DNA of 64,000 nucleotides from DASTFY01 sp963813375 (GCA_963813375.1 CAWEYT010000023.1:62001-126000), one strand, 5' to 3'. Positions 45,227 through 54,731 are shown, counted from the stretch's first letter. The notes: generated by a model from the letters alone, not told the origin. Program-made: numbers and translations.

Positions 45227-46339
45227 TCAGCCGGCAGCGACCTCCAGCAGCTCGACGTCTCCGGACGGCTCGACCAGCGCGAACGGCAGTCGGGCCGGGA
45301 TGGCCACCGCGTCGGCCTCGCCGAGGGCGTGGACCGTGGGCTCGTCGAGCGATCCGGACAGCCGGAGCTCGATCTCGCCCTGCAGCACGAACAGGAAGAG
45401 CAGCTCACCGTCGTGCGCCACGGGGGCGGAGGCCTGGGACGCGGACGGACCAGGCCGGAGGACCCTGACGCCGGCCAGGCCGTCGGTGGCCCGGGCGATG
45501 CCGGTGTCGCGGGCGTCGAACCCGGGCAGCCAGCTCGGCTGCCACGTCGCGGACGTGGCCTCGTGGCGCACGAAGCGTTGGCCGCCGAAGTCCCGGTCCG
45601 GCCGCACCTCCGCCGTGGGCAGCGGCAGCTCGTGGTCGAGCAGGGTGACGTGCTCGGCCGGGCAGCTCAACTCGACGACCTGGAGCCCGGGCGAGGCCTC
45701 CAGGACGCGATGGCGGATCCCCGGCGGCTGCAGGACGCAGTCACCGGCCTGGAGCACGAACGGCGGGCCCTGGTCCTCGTAGACGACGCGCACCCAGCCC
45801 CGGTGGCAGAAGATGAGCTGGAAGCGGATGCGGTGGTGATGGACGTAGTCGGGGACCGGCCCGCCCTCCGGGATGGCGATGTGCGAGGCGATGAAGCGCC
45901 CGCCGAGCCGGTCCGGGAGGAGGTCCCGGTACTGCATCCCCGCGCGACCGGTGACCCAGCGGTCGGGCCCGTCCGCCGTGGTGATCACCAGGGATGGCTG
46001 CAGCGGTGGGATCTCGAGCGGCGGGTCGTCCGGGACGAGCTCGATGAGTGTCCCGTTCGGCGCCACCAGCGCGTCCTCGCCCTGTGCGATGCCGTCGGCG
46101 GCGGTCACCGGCAGGCGGAGCAGCCCCGGGGCGCCGTCGACCCCGCGGTCGAACTGGAGGCGGAGCCCGTGGCCCTCGATGGTCGCCACCTGCGGGTCGT
46201 CGGCGGGGGAGATCGACAGCAGGCGGAATCCGAGGTGGTCCAGGAAGTAGGCCACCGTGGCATCGAGGTCGCCCCCGGGGAGGACCACCAGCGCGGGGCC
46301 GGCGGTGGCCACGCCCGCCGGGCTGGGGATCGCGGTCAC
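45227..46339 (-). CDS. VOC-cupin fusion protein
   Basis: 370 residues from GTG 46339. Residues about 15-105 form a glyoxalase/VOC module (LDATVAYFLDHLGFRLLSIS...NGTLIELVPDD). The remainder is a bicupin: HHHRIRFQLIFCHRGWVRVVY with PGIRHRVLEA, then GELLFLFVLQGEIEL with AIPARLPFAL. The first cupin keeps several histidines for metal; the second looks degenerate. A dioxygenase-type or sensor role is possible. A TAGGCT box 7 nt upstream fixes the start. Confidence 0.82.
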   Translation of the reverse strand: MTAIPSPAGVATAGPALVVLPGGDLDATVAYFLDHLGFRLLSISPADDPQVATIEGHGLRLQFDRGVDGAPGLLRLPVTAADGIAQGEDALVAPNGTLIELVPDDPPLEIPPLQPSLVITTADGPDRWVTGRAGMQYRDLLPDRLGGRFIASHIAIPEGGPVPDYVHHHRIRFQLIFCHRGWVRVVYEDQGPPFVLQAGDCVLQPPGIRHRVLEASPGLQVVELSCPAEHVTLLDHELPLPTAEVRPDRDFGGQRFVRHEATSATWQPSWLPGFDARDTGIARATDGLAGVRVLRPGPSASQASAPVAHDGELLFLFVLQGEIELRLSGSLDEPTVHALGEADAVAIPARLPFALVEPSGDVELLEVAAG

Positions 46340-46346
46340 CCCTGCG

Positions 46347-46352
46347 AGCCTA
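46347..46352 (-). promoter_or_regulatory. -10 box (TAGGCT) for the VOC-cupin gene
   Basis: On the minus strand TAGGCT ends 7 nt before GTG 46339. Confidence 0.5.
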
Positions 46353-46380
46353 CGGCCACGTCCGAGCCATAGGAGGATCG

Positions 46381-46425
46381 TCTCGCGGAGCCCAGTGGCG
46401 AAATCCGCAACGGTGCTCCGCGAGA
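46381..46425. promoter_or_regulatory. 11-bp inverted repeat in the VOC-cupin/WYL divergent gap
   Basis: Exact arms TCTCGCGGAGC (46381-46391) and GCTCCGCGAGA (46415-46425) with 23 nt between. In a divergent intergenic region it is better read as an operator than as a terminator. Confidence 0.5.
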
Positions 46426-46506
46426 GTCGGCGCTCGACCGGCTCGAACGGCTCGGCGGCCGGATGGACGCCACGCCGCAGTCAGACGGGCTCCCGCTGCT
46501 CGGCTG

Positions 46507-46529
46507 AACCGGTCAGAGGGCGACCGGTT
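46507..46529. promoter_or_regulatory. AACCGGTC inverted repeat before the WYL gene
   Basis: AACCGGTC (46507-46514) and GACCGGTT (46522-46529), 7 nt apart, ending 20 nt before the WYL regulator start; a likely autoregulation site. Confidence 0.5.
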
Positions 46530-46549
46530 TGGCGTGGGAGGCTGCCGCC

Positions 46550-47515
46550 GTGCGCGCCGACCGGCTCGTTGCCATCCTCCTGCTCCTGCAGACCCGCGGT
46601 CAGGTCACGGCGGCCGAGGTGGCCGCCGAGCTGGAGGTGTCGGAGCGCACGGCCCGCCGTGACCTCGACGCCCTGGGCATGGCCGGGGTGCCCATCTACT
46701 CGCTGCGGGGGCGCAACGGTGGCTGGCGGTTGGCCGGCGGCGGCCGGACGGACCTGAGCGGTCTCACGGAGCCCGAGGCCCGCGCCCTGTTCCTCGTGGC
46801 GGGGCCCTCCTCGGCCGCCACCCCGGAGGTGCGGGCCGCGCTGCGCAAGCTCATCCGGGCACTGCCCGAGTCCTTCCGGACCCAGGCCGAGGCGGCGTCC
46901 AGCGCCATCGTCGTCGACCCGGCCGGCTGGGACCAGACCGTGCCGTCCCGGCCTCCGCCGCCCTACCTGGACACGCTGCAGACCGCGGTGGTCGAGGGTC
47001 GCCAGGTGGTGCTCGGCTACGTGGACCGCGCCCGCGCCGAGACCGAGCGCCAGGTGCACCCGCTCGGCCTGGCCAGCAAGGGCACCGTCTGGTACCTCGT
47101 GGCGGCGACCGACGCCGGGCTGCGCACGTTCCGGATCGATCGTGTGCGATCGGTCGGGCTGACGGACGAGCCGGTCGTGCGACCGGACGGCTTCGACCTG
47201 GCGGAGGCCTGGCGCCTCATCACGGACGCCGTCGACCAGCAGCGGCTCAGCGCGTGGGCCCGGGGCACGGCCGACCCGGGGGTCGTGGGCTACCTGCGAT
47301 CGGTCTTCGGCCACCGGGTCCGCATCGGCCCGGCGGGGCCCGACGGGCACGTGGCCATCGAGGTGCGGGCCCAGAGCGACTGGGCTCTGGCCCGGGCGCT
47401 GTGCGCGTTCGGCTCCTCGGTGGAGATCCTCGATCCGCCGGGAGTGCGCGAGCGCCTCGGCTGGTTGGGCCGCCAACTGGCCGGCCTCTACGGGGAGGAC
47501 GTCAGCCGGGAGTGA
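46550..47515 (+). CDS. WYL-domain transcriptional regulator
   Basis: 321 residues. HTH RADRLVAILLLLQTRGQVTAAEVAAELEVSERTARRDLDAL with DeoR-like wing, then a WYL domain (GYVDRARAETERQVHPLGLASKGTVWYLVAATDAGLRTFRIDRV) and a WCX tail. WYL domains sense nucleic acids or nucleotides in studied cases. GTG 46550 has GGAGG 8 nt upstream. The divergent VOC-cupin gene is a probable target. Confidence 0.92.
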   Translation: MRADRLVAILLLLQTRGQVTAAEVAAELEVSERTARRDLDALGMAGVPIYSLRGRNGGWRLAGGGRTDLSGLTEPEARALFLVAGPSSAATPEVRAALRKLIRALPESFRTQAEAASSAIVVDPAGWDQTVPSRPPPPYLDTLQTAVVEGRQVVLGYVDRARAETERQVHPLGLASKGTVWYLVAATDAGLRTFRIDRVRSVGLTDEPVVRPDGFDLAEAWRLITDAVDQQRLSAWARGTADPGVVGYLRSVFGHRVRIGPAGPDGHVAIEVRAQSDWALARALCAFGSSVEILDPPGVRERLGWLGRQLAGLYGEDVSRE

Positions 47516-49862
47516 CGGCTGGACGATTCTTGGCGTCGAGTCGGTGTCGCGCCATCCGCCAGGTGACGACGACCACGGCGCTCGCGGCAGCGCCGATGGC
47601 GAGCGCCTCCACCAGGGTCGTCCACGGGATGTAGAGGGCGAAGAACTTCCGGGTCGAGGGGAGGAGCATGGCGAGCGTGAAGAGGCCACCCATGGAGGCG
47701 ATGAGCGCGATCTTCCACGGCACGAGGGGCTGGGCGACGAGGAACAGGACCACGAGCCCGATGACCATGGCGACGACCGTGGCGGCCGTGCGCGACTCAT
47801 CCGGCTGGACCTCCTGGGCGCGCGCGAGGGCGTAGGCGATCATGACGGCGATGGCCGTGATGAGGCCCGTGGGCACGGAGACCGCCAGCACTCGGTTGAG
47901 GAATCCCGGCCGGTAGCGCTCGTTGCTCGGCGCCAGCGAGAGCACGAACGCAGGGAGGCCGATGGTGAGCATGCTGACCAGCGTCAGGTGGCGGGGCAGG
48001 AACGGGTAGGGCACGGCGACGATGGCCACGGTCACCGCCAGCGCGGCGGAGTACACGTTCTTGATCAGGAACAGGCTGGCCACCCGCTCGATGTTGGAGA
48101 TGACCTGCCGGCCTGCGGCCACCACGCGGGGGAGCTGCGAGAACCGGCCGTCGAGGAGCACGATCTGGGCGACGGCACGGGTCGCCGGCGCGCCATTGCC
48201 CATGGCGACACCGATGTCGGCGTCCTTGAGGGCGAGGGCGTCATTGACGCCGTCTCCGGTCATGGCGACGACGTGGGCCTTCTGTTGCAGGGCGTGCACG
48301 AAGGCCCGCTTCTGGTTCGGGGTCACGCGCCCGAACACGGTGCTGGTGTCGAGCACGTCCGCCAGCGCGGCCGGGTCCTCCGGCAGTCTCCGGGCGTCGA
48401 CGGGCTGGTCGGCGTGGGGAACGCCCACCCTCGTCGCCACGGCCCCCACGGTGCGCGGGTTGTCCCCGGAGATGACCCGCAGGCCGACGTCCTGCGACTG
48501 GAAGTAGCGCATCGTGTCGGCGGCGTCCGGGCGCACCTGCTCCTCGAACGTGAGCAGGGCGACCGGCGCCAGGGGAGTGGGCAGCGTCTCGTCCTGGAGC
48601 GCGGCGTCGGAGCGGGCGACGAGGAGCACCCGCTGGCCCGAGCTCGACAGGTCGTCCACACGAGCGCGCAGGACGTCATCGGGTGGGCAGGCGGTGAGGA
48701 GGATCTCGGGCGCGCCCATGACCCAGCTGGTCGCGCCCGCGCCGCCGGTGCCGTCGAAGGTGGCGCCGCTCCACTTGCGGGCCGACGAGAAGGGGACGGT
48801 TGCGGTCCGGTGCCAGCCGTCCGCCGGCGGGAAGGCGGCGCCGAGCGCGCCGAGCGTGGCGTTGGGATGCGGGTCGTCGGCCAGGGCGCCCAGCGCGAGC
48901 TCGGCCTCCGTCCGGTCCTGTTCCCCGCCCACCAGGTCGAGCGCGCCGAACGTGATGGTGCCGTCCGTCAGCGTGCCGGTCTTGTCGAGGCACACCACGT
49001 CGACCCGAGCCAGCCCCTCCACCGCCGGCAACTCCTGGACCAGCACCTGGCGCCGGGCCAGCGTCAGGGCGCCGACGAGGAAGGCGATGCTCGTGAGCAG
49101 CACCAGACCTTCGGGCACCATCCCGACCAGGGCAGCCACCGTGCCCACGACGGCGTCCTCCCTGGTCTCGTTGCCCCGCGTCAGCTGACTCACCAGCAGG
49201 ATCGGCCCGATGATGACCAGTGCCCAGCTGATGTAGCGCAGCAGCGCGTTGATGCCGGCCATCAGCTCGGACTTCGACCGGGTGAACTTCTTGGTCTCCG
49301 CGGCCAGCCGCTGCGCGTAGGCGTCGGCGCCGACCGCCGTGGCCTGGAACGTGCCCGACCCGGCCACCACGATCGAACCGGAGAGCACCTGGTCGCCGGT
49401 CTTCTTGTCGACTGGGTCCGACTCGCCGGTGAGCAGCGACTCGTCGATCTCCAGCCCGTCGGTCTCGAGCACCGTGCCGTCGGCCAGCACCTGGTCCCCG
49501 GTCTGCAGCCGGAGCACATCGTCGAGCACGACATCGTCGAGGGCGATCTCCTGGTCTGCGCCGTCCCGCACCACCCGGGCGCTCGGCGCGTTCAGCACCG
49601 CGAGGCGGTCCAGTGTGCGTTTGGCGCGCAGCTCCTGCACGATGCCGATGAGCGCGTTCCACACCACCACCAGACCGAACAGGGCGTCGGCCGGCGAGCC
49701 GACCGCGAGGACCGCCACGAAGAGCACGCCGAGGATGGCGTTGAAGCGCGTGAAGACGTTGCTCCGGATGATGGCGGAGAGCGGCCGGCTGGTCTGCTTG
49801 TCGACCCGGTTGACCTTCCCCGCCGCCACGCGCTCGGCCACCTGCGCGGCCGTCAGGCCCAT
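47502..49862 (-). CDS. CtpE-like P-type cation ATPase
   Basis: 786 residues. Actuator TGES, phosphorylation DKTGTLTDGT, hinge VAMTGDGVNDALALKDADIGVAMGNG, and the membrane motif MVPEGLVLLTS that is typical of mycobacterial CtpE (Ca2+ uptake). About ten membrane helices. ATG 49862 gives MGLTAAQVAERVAAGKVN; the frame is open upstream without similarity. The 3' end overlaps the WYL gene end by 14 nt. Confidence 0.93.
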   Translation of the reverse strand: MGLTAAQVAERVAAGKVNRVDKQTSRPLSAIIRSNVFTRFNAILGVLFVAVLAVGSPADALFGLVVVWNALIGIVQELRAKRTLDRLAVLNAPSARVVRDGADQEIALDDVVLDDVLRLQTGDQVLADGTVLETDGLEIDESLLTGESDPVDKKTGDQVLSGSIVVAGSGTFQATAVGADAYAQRLAAETKKFTRSKSELMAGINALLRYISWALVIIGPILLVSQLTRGNETREDAVVGTVAALVGMVPEGLVLLTSIAFLVGALTLARRQVLVQELPAVEGLARVDVVCLDKTGTLTDGTITFGALDLVGGEQDRTEAELALGALADDPHPNATLGALGAAFPPADGWHRTATVPFSSARKWSGATFDGTGGAGATSWVMGAPEILLTACPPDDVLRARVDDLSSSGQRVLLVARSDAALQDETLPTPLAPVALLTFEEQVRPDAADTMRYFQSQDVGLRVISGDNPRTVGAVATRVGVPHADQPVDARRLPEDPAALADVLDTSTVFGRVTPNQKRAFVHALQQKAHVVAMTGDGVNDALALKDADIGVAMGNGAPATRAVAQIVLLDGRFSQLPRVVAAGRQVISNIERVASLFLIKNVYSAALAVTVAIVAVPYPFLPRHLTLVSMLTIGLPAFVLSLAPSNERYRPGFLNRVLAVSVPTGLITAIAVMIAYALARAQEVQPDESRTAATVVAMVIGLVVLFLVAQPLVPWKIALIASMGGLFTLAMLLPSTRKFFALYIPWTTLVEALAIGAAASAVVVVTWRMARHRLDAKNRPAVTPG

Positions 49863-49946
49863 GGCCGCGGTCGTGGCAGTCGGCAACGGGCCCACGAGAC
49901 GGTGAGGGTACCCGTGCCCATCCCTTCCTGCGGCGCGCCGCCGCCC

Positions 49947-50004
49947 GGGGCTTCTGGCGCGGTGCTGTCGCGGACGGCGCGACGATCCTTCACCAGAAGG
50001 CCCC
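49947..50004. promoter_or_regulatory. long inverted repeat in the CtpE/BVMO divergent gap
   Basis: Arms GGGGCTTCTGG (49947-49957) and CCAGAAGGCCCC (49993-50004, one bulged G), with inner GTCGCG/CGCGAC arms. It could be an operator or a structured 5' leader. No -10 box was found near either start. Confidence 0.45.
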
Positions 50005-50081
50005 GGCGCGGCCCGCGGAGTCGCCGGTGCGGCGGGCGGCCGGTGAGAATGTCGCATCGCCGACGACCAGCCAGGACCGCC

Positions 50082-52011
50082 ATGCCTCTCCCCGTGACCG
50101 AGCCGCTGACCGCCTCCGACGGCGAGATCGTTGCCGCGCTGGCCGAAGCCGAGCTGCCGGCGCTGCTTCCTGCGCTGGTTCACCTGACGGGCGACCGCAC
50201 GCTGCTCGACCGCGATCTACGTGTCGACCCCCTGCTGGCCAACGAGCCTCAGGCCGGGCTCACGCCCGATCAACAGACGCGGATCCGGACGATCGCGGCC
50301 CGTGTCCTTGCCCGATGGCGTGACGACGGCTGCCCTCCGGCGGCATCGCCGACGCACGAGTTGCTGCTGGAGCTCATGGAGTTCGCCGTCGGGGGCGGCG
50401 AGATGGAGGACTATCTGCCGCTCCTCGAGGAGGAGCTGGGCGTGACGCCGGACGACCGCCGGGCACCGACCTGGCACAAGGACGAGGTGGCGCCCGATCG
50501 TCCGTTCACCGTCGCCGTCATCGGGGCTGGGATGTCGGGCCTGCTCGCCGCCCATCGGCTGGCCCAGGCCGGGGTGCCCTTCGTCGTGCTCGAGAAGAAC
50601 GAGGAGGTCGGCGGGACCTGGTGGGAGAACACCTATCCCGGGTGCCGGGTCGACAACCCGAACCACCTCTACAGCTACTCCTTCGCCCAGAAGCACGACT
50701 GGCCCGAGCACTACTCCACGCAGCGCGCGCTGCTGTCCTACTTCCGCAGCTGTGCCGACGAGCTCGGCCTGCGCCCCTTCATCCGCTTCGGCACCGAGGT
50801 CAGCTCCGCCGTGTACGACGACGACGGCGGCCGATGGACGCTCGTGGTGCGGAACCCGGACGGGACGACCGAACGCCTGGAGGCCGATGCCGTCATCAGC
50901 GCCGTCGGCCAGCTCAACCGGCCCCTCATGCCGGACATCCCGGGCCTGGACACGTTTGCCGGGCCGGCCTTCCACTCGGCCCGGTGGGACCACGACGTCG
51001 ATCTGCGCGGCCGGCGGGTGGGGGTGATCGGCACGGGGGCGAGCGCCGCGCAGTTCATCCCCATCGTCGCCGAGCAGGCCGCCGAGCTGCTCGTCTTCCA
51101 GCGGACGCCGAACTGGTTGGCCCCGACGGCCGACTACCACGAGAGCGTCACGGACGGGCAACGGTGGCTCTACACCCACGTGCCGTCCTACAGCCAGTGG
51201 CACCGGTTCCTCATGTTCTGGCGCCTCGGCGATGGCGTCCTGCCGACGGTCACGGTCGACCCCGCCTGGCAGCCCCACGACCGAGTCGGTCAGCGAGCTC
51301 AACGACCTCGCCCGGACGCTCCTGACCGGGTACCTGGAGCTCGAGTTCGCCGACCGGCCCGACCTCCTGTCGAAGGTGATCCCCTCCTATCCGGTCGGAG
51401 CGAAGCGGATCCTGCGCGACAACGGCATCTGGGCCCGGACCTTGCGGCGCGACAACGTGCGCCTCGTGACCGAGAAGATCACGGAGATCAGCACATCCGG
51501 GGTCGTCACGGGCGACGGGGCCGAGCACCCGGTCGATGTGCTGATCATCGGCACCGGCTTCGAGGCCTCGAAGTTCCTCACCCCGATGCGGGTTCTCGGT
51601 CGCGGCGGCCTCGACCTCCACGAGGTCTGGGGCGCCGACGCCCGCGCCTACCTCGGGATCACGATCCCGGGATTCCCGAACCTGTTCTGCCTGTACGGGC
51701 CCAACACCAACATCGTCATCAACGGCAGCATCGTCTACTTCTCGGAGTGCGAGGTGCGCTACGTGCTCGGTTGCCTCGGTCTGCTGCTGCGCGGTGGCCA
51801 CCAGGCGCTCGACTGCCGTCCCGAGGTGCACGACGCGTACAACCGCGCCGTCGACGCCGAGAACGCCCGCATGGCGTGGGGCGCGTCCACGGTCAACAGC
51901 TGGTACAAGAGCGCCACCGGTCGGGTCTCGCAGAACTGGCCCTTCACCCTGCTCGAGTTCTGGCGTCGTACCCGGGAACCGGATCCGGCCGACTACGAGC
52001 TGCTGCCGTAG
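50082..52011 (+). CDS. Baeyer-Villiger flavin monooxygenase (frameshift near 51275)
   Basis: About 643 residues. After a helical N-terminal extension of about 140 residues come the FAD motif VIGAGMSGLLAAHRL, GTWWENTYPGCRVDNPNHLYSY, the BVMO fingerprint FAGPAFHSARW and the NADPH motif VGVIGTGASAAQFIP. An extra base near 51275 shifts the frame; the rest (ESVSELNDLARTLLTGYLE ... YGPNTNIVINGS ... WPFTLLEFW) completes the protein. These enzymes insert oxygen next to ketone carbonyls (cyclic or steroidal ketones). Divergent from CtpE. Confidence 0.92.
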
Positions 52012-52030
52012 CCGGGCGACGAGCGGCCGT

Positions 52031-52834
52031 TCAAGCGAACACGGCGCGCAGAGCTGCCTCCGTGGCCGCGTCGGCGGGGAAGAACGACTCGATCGAGAGC
52101 TCGGCCAGCGTGATGTCGAGCGGCGTGCCGAAGGTGGCGAGCGTGCTGAAGAACGTGAGCTCGTCGCCCGCCGGAGTGCGGAGGGACAGGGGCACGAAGA
52201 GCATCGAGGCCGGGTCCACGGCCGTCGTAGGGGAATCCTCGACACCGGGGTAGTGCCGGAGCTCCTCGACGAGCTCCTGGACGGCCGGGTCGGGTGACAG
52301 CGCGACCTGGCGGCGGAGGCGGCTCAGCAGGTGTGCGCTGTACTCCGCCAGGTTGGTGATGCGGGGCGCCAACCCGTCCGGGTGGAGGCACACCCGCATC
52401 GCGTTGGCAGGCGGAGCCAGCAGCACCGGGTCGACGCCGTCGCCCAGGATCAGCAGTGCCGGGCGGTTGGCGGCCACCAGATCCCAGCGCCGGTCCACGA
52501 TGACGGCGGGGAACGGCTCGTGCCCGGCGAGGATGGTGTCGAGCGCGTCCCGGATGCGTCCCATCGACGGCGAGTCGAGTGGCGTCTCGGGGTAGACGGG
52601 TGCGTAGCCGGCCGCCAGCAGCAGCGCGTTGCGCTCCCGGAGCGGCACCTCGAGGTGCTCGGCGAGGTGCACCACGAGCTCTCGGCTGGGCCGGGACCGC
52701 CCGGTCTCCACGAAGCTCAGGTGGCGGGCCGACACGTCCGCCTCCACGGCCAGGTCGAGCTGGCTCAGCCGCCGGCGCTGCCGCCAGTCGCGCAGGAGGT
52801 CTCCGACCCCGCGGGCCGGCGTCGTCACGCTCAC
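52031..52834 (-). CDS. XRE-family regulator with MmyB-like ligand-binding domain
   Basis: 267 residues. N-terminal HTH (LSQLDLAVEADVSARHLSFVETGRSRPS, about 24-51), then an MmyB-type PAS-like domain (AVIVDRRWDLVAANRPALLIL...) that in related proteins binds a lipid. GTG 52834 is the first in-frame start after a TACCGT box. A TTACCT-N3-AGGTAA palindrome lies upstream at 52872, and a second copy lies before the SnoaL gene at 55156. Confidence 0.92.
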   Translation of the reverse strand: MSVTTPARGVGDLLRDWRQRRRLSQLDLAVEADVSARHLSFVETGRSRPSRELVVHLAEHLEVPLRERNALLLAAGYAPVYPETPLDSPSMGRIRDALDTILAGHEPFPAVIVDRRWDLVAANRPALLILGDGVDPVLLAPPANAMRVCLHPDGLAPRITNLAEYSAHLLSRLRRQVALSPDPAVQELVEELRHYPGVEDSPTTAVDPASMLFVPLSLRTPAGDELTFFSTLATFGTPLDITLAELSIESFFPADAATEAALRAVFA

Positions 52835-52842
52835 CGGTTCCG

Positions 52843-52848
52843 ACGGTA
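52843..52848 (-). promoter_or_regulatory. -10 box (TACCGT) for the XRE gene
   Basis: On the minus strand TACCGT ends 8 nt before GTG 52834. The centre of the palindrome at 52872-52886 is 31 nt upstream of this box. Confidence 0.5.
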
Positions 52849-52871
52849 CCGCCGCCGGCGCGTCTCGTCCC

Positions 52872-52886
52872 TTACCTGTGAGGTAA
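52872..52886. promoter_or_regulatory. XRE operator copy 1 (TTACCT-GTG-AGGTAA)
   Basis: Perfect 6-bp arms with a 3-bp centre, just upstream of the expected -35 of the XRE promoter. Same arms as the site at 55162-55176. Confidence 0.65.
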
Positions 52887-52897
52887 TGAGCAGGCGG

Positions 52898-53582
52898 TCA
52901 AAGATGTTCGAGCAGGCGCGCGAGGGGTGTGGGGAGATCGGCGAGGTCGAGTGACAGCGCCAGCGCGCGGGCGTACCGGTACTTTCGACCCGAGCGACTT
53001 CCGATGAATCGGTGAAGCTGGTCTTCGAGCGACCGCTGCCGATGGAACGGCATGCTCTGCAGCTTCCGAAATGGGCGAAGCTCACCCTCCGCGGCAACGA
53101 CCTCTTCGACTCGAGGCGCACCGAGCGCCCGGATCATCTCCTCCTCGAGGTCGGTGACGCAGCGGTAGAACCCGAAGGGCTCCAACGACGCGTGCGCGTC
53201 GCCCGGGCCGATGCCCGCGCGGTTGAGGCTGCGCCGAATCCGAGCCTCGACCGGCGAGTCATAGAGGCCCGCGAGTCGCACGTCCTTTCCGCGAGGGCCG
53301 AAGAAGGTCAGGAGTCGCTCGAAGTTCATCGCGCCGCCCGTCGGGACGACGAACGTGCCCGTGGCTCGCAATGCTCCTCCCTGACGTTCGGCCAGAACCT
53401 CGAGTGCGATCTGATCGCTCAAGCCCTCGACCAGGACGACGGTTCTCGCGTGCCGGGCCTCAGCGGCGATTCGCCCGATCACCAGCATGGTGGCGTCGAC
53501 CGCGCGAGTGACCGGCGTCCAGCAACGCGCTCACCTCGGACTCGACGCCGAGCGTGCTGTCTCGGTGCTCGAGCCGGCTCAC
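52898..53582 (-). CDS. stand-alone OLD-type TOPRIM protein (frameshift near 53517)
   Basis: About 227 residues from GTG 53582, which overlaps the stop of the upstream winged-helix gene (GTGA). One extra G near 53517 must be removed to join EVSALLDA to VTRAVDATMLVIGRI. The TOPRIM motifs are VVLVEGLSDQIALEVLAERQG (Glu) and VRLAGLYDSPVEARIRR (Asp), then GFYRCVTDLEEEMIRALG. It belongs to small TOPRIM proteins without an ATPase domain known from actinobacteria; the function is unknown (DNA cleavage is possible). Confidence 0.86.
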
Positions 53583-54616
53583 AGCGCCGATTGTCCCACC
53601 CATCGGAGGCGGATGCGGCCCTGGAGCGCAGGCAGGGGGAACGACTGAGCCTCGAGCTCGATGGCCTCGCGGGCTGCGGGTGGGAAGCGACGCCACGGCT
53701 GGATCGTGACGACCGCGCCCGCCCGTCGCCACGTCCCGGCGACCTCGCCTTCGACGATGACGGCGCCGGGCCACACCCGTGGGGTCCAGAGCTGCCCGCG
53801 GCGGACCGGATCGGGGACCAGCAGTTCCCGGTCTAACCCCTGGAGCAGGAAGTACGCGTCGCCGCTGGGCAGCAGCCGAATGGACGCAGCATCTCGCCCG
53901 ACGGAGGTGCGGAACGCCTTCTCGTCCTCGGTCAGGATCCAGCCGTCGCCGGCAGGTGTGCGCACGGGCGTCAGTGATCCGGCCAGCGCGTCGAAGGTGG
54001 TCCGAGCGCGTGGTGGCGCGATCCCGGCCCACTCGGCGAACGCCCCGGCCGTCGCGGGGCCGAAGACGTGGAGGTACCGGCGCGCCAGCTCGAGTCGAGC
54101 GTCGCCCGGATCGAGCGGCGGCTGCGGCACCATCCAGATCGTCGGCTGTCGCGCCCCATCCCATCGCATCACCACGCGACCGGTCGGCGCGGCGTAGCGC
54201 AACGCGTTGGGATGCTTGCCGAGCCCGCGGCCGGCCTCGCCGTATGTCATCCGCCGGCCGTCGAGGAACGCCTCGAGCCGGTCCGCCAGCTGCTCTATTT
54301 CACGGCGCGCCTCGGCATCGTCCGGCATGCGCCCGACGGTGAACACGGCTCGGTCGCGCGCGGCGACGACATACGCGCTGTACCGCGGTCCCCAGAGCTG
54401 CACCAGTGACTGGTCTTCCCAGCTGTCAGGCTCGGTCCCCTCGACCCGAGCATGGATCGACAGGAGCGCGGCCCGCGGCATGCTGTCCTGCAACCCCGCC
54501 CACGCCGCGGCTCTCAGCGAACCCGGACCTCGCGGGAGCCGCTCGCAGAGGCCGCCCGAGCGCCGTCGAAACGCCAGGACCTGCGCACGGGTGAGCTCGA
54601 GTCGACGCTTCGCCAC
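53579..54616 (-). CDS. AlkZ-like winged-helix DNA-binding protein
   Basis: 345 residues of the HTH_42/AlkZ superfamily. LTRAQVLAFRRRSGGL, WEDQSLVQLWGPRYSAYVVAARD, TYGEAGRGLGKHPNALRYA, GAFAEWAGIAP and VWPGAVIVEGEVAGTWRRAG are typical. Some relatives are DNA glycosylases using a QxQ motif; here the equivalent region reads GLQDS (Q43-D44-S45), so only one Gln is kept and activity is uncertain. Coupled to the TOPRIM gene. Confidence 0.85.
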   Translation of the reverse strand: MAKRRLELTRAQVLAFRRRSGGLCERLPRGPGSLRAAAWAGLQDSMPRAALLSIHARVEGTEPDSWEDQSLVQLWGPRYSAYVVAARDRAVFTVGRMPDDAEARREIEQLADRLEAFLDGRRMTYGEAGRGLGKHPNALRYAAPTGRVVMRWDGARQPTIWMVPQPPLDPGDARLELARRYLHVFGPATAGAFAEWAGIAPPRARTTFDALAGSLTPVRTPAGDGWILTEDEKAFRTSVGRDAASIRLLPSGDAYFLLQGLDRELLVPDPVRRGQLWTPRVWPGAVIVEGEVAGTWRRAGAVVTIQPWRRFPPAAREAIELEAQSFPLPALQGRIRLRWVGQSAL

Positions 54617-54731
54617 CTCACCGCTCGCTTCCTGGTTCGGCTGCCGGTCCGGACCCGGAGCCTACGGCTCGCTGTGTGGGCGTCCCGGTCCCGTCTGCTG
54701 GCGGCGAAGGTCCTGACGCGCGTCGGAGATC

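Noticed and set aside
47544..52253. A 1,569-codon plus-strand open frame
   Set aside because: Only the part from 50082 has protein similarity (monooxygenase). The rest is antisense to the P-type ATPase and open only because stop codons are rare at this GC content.
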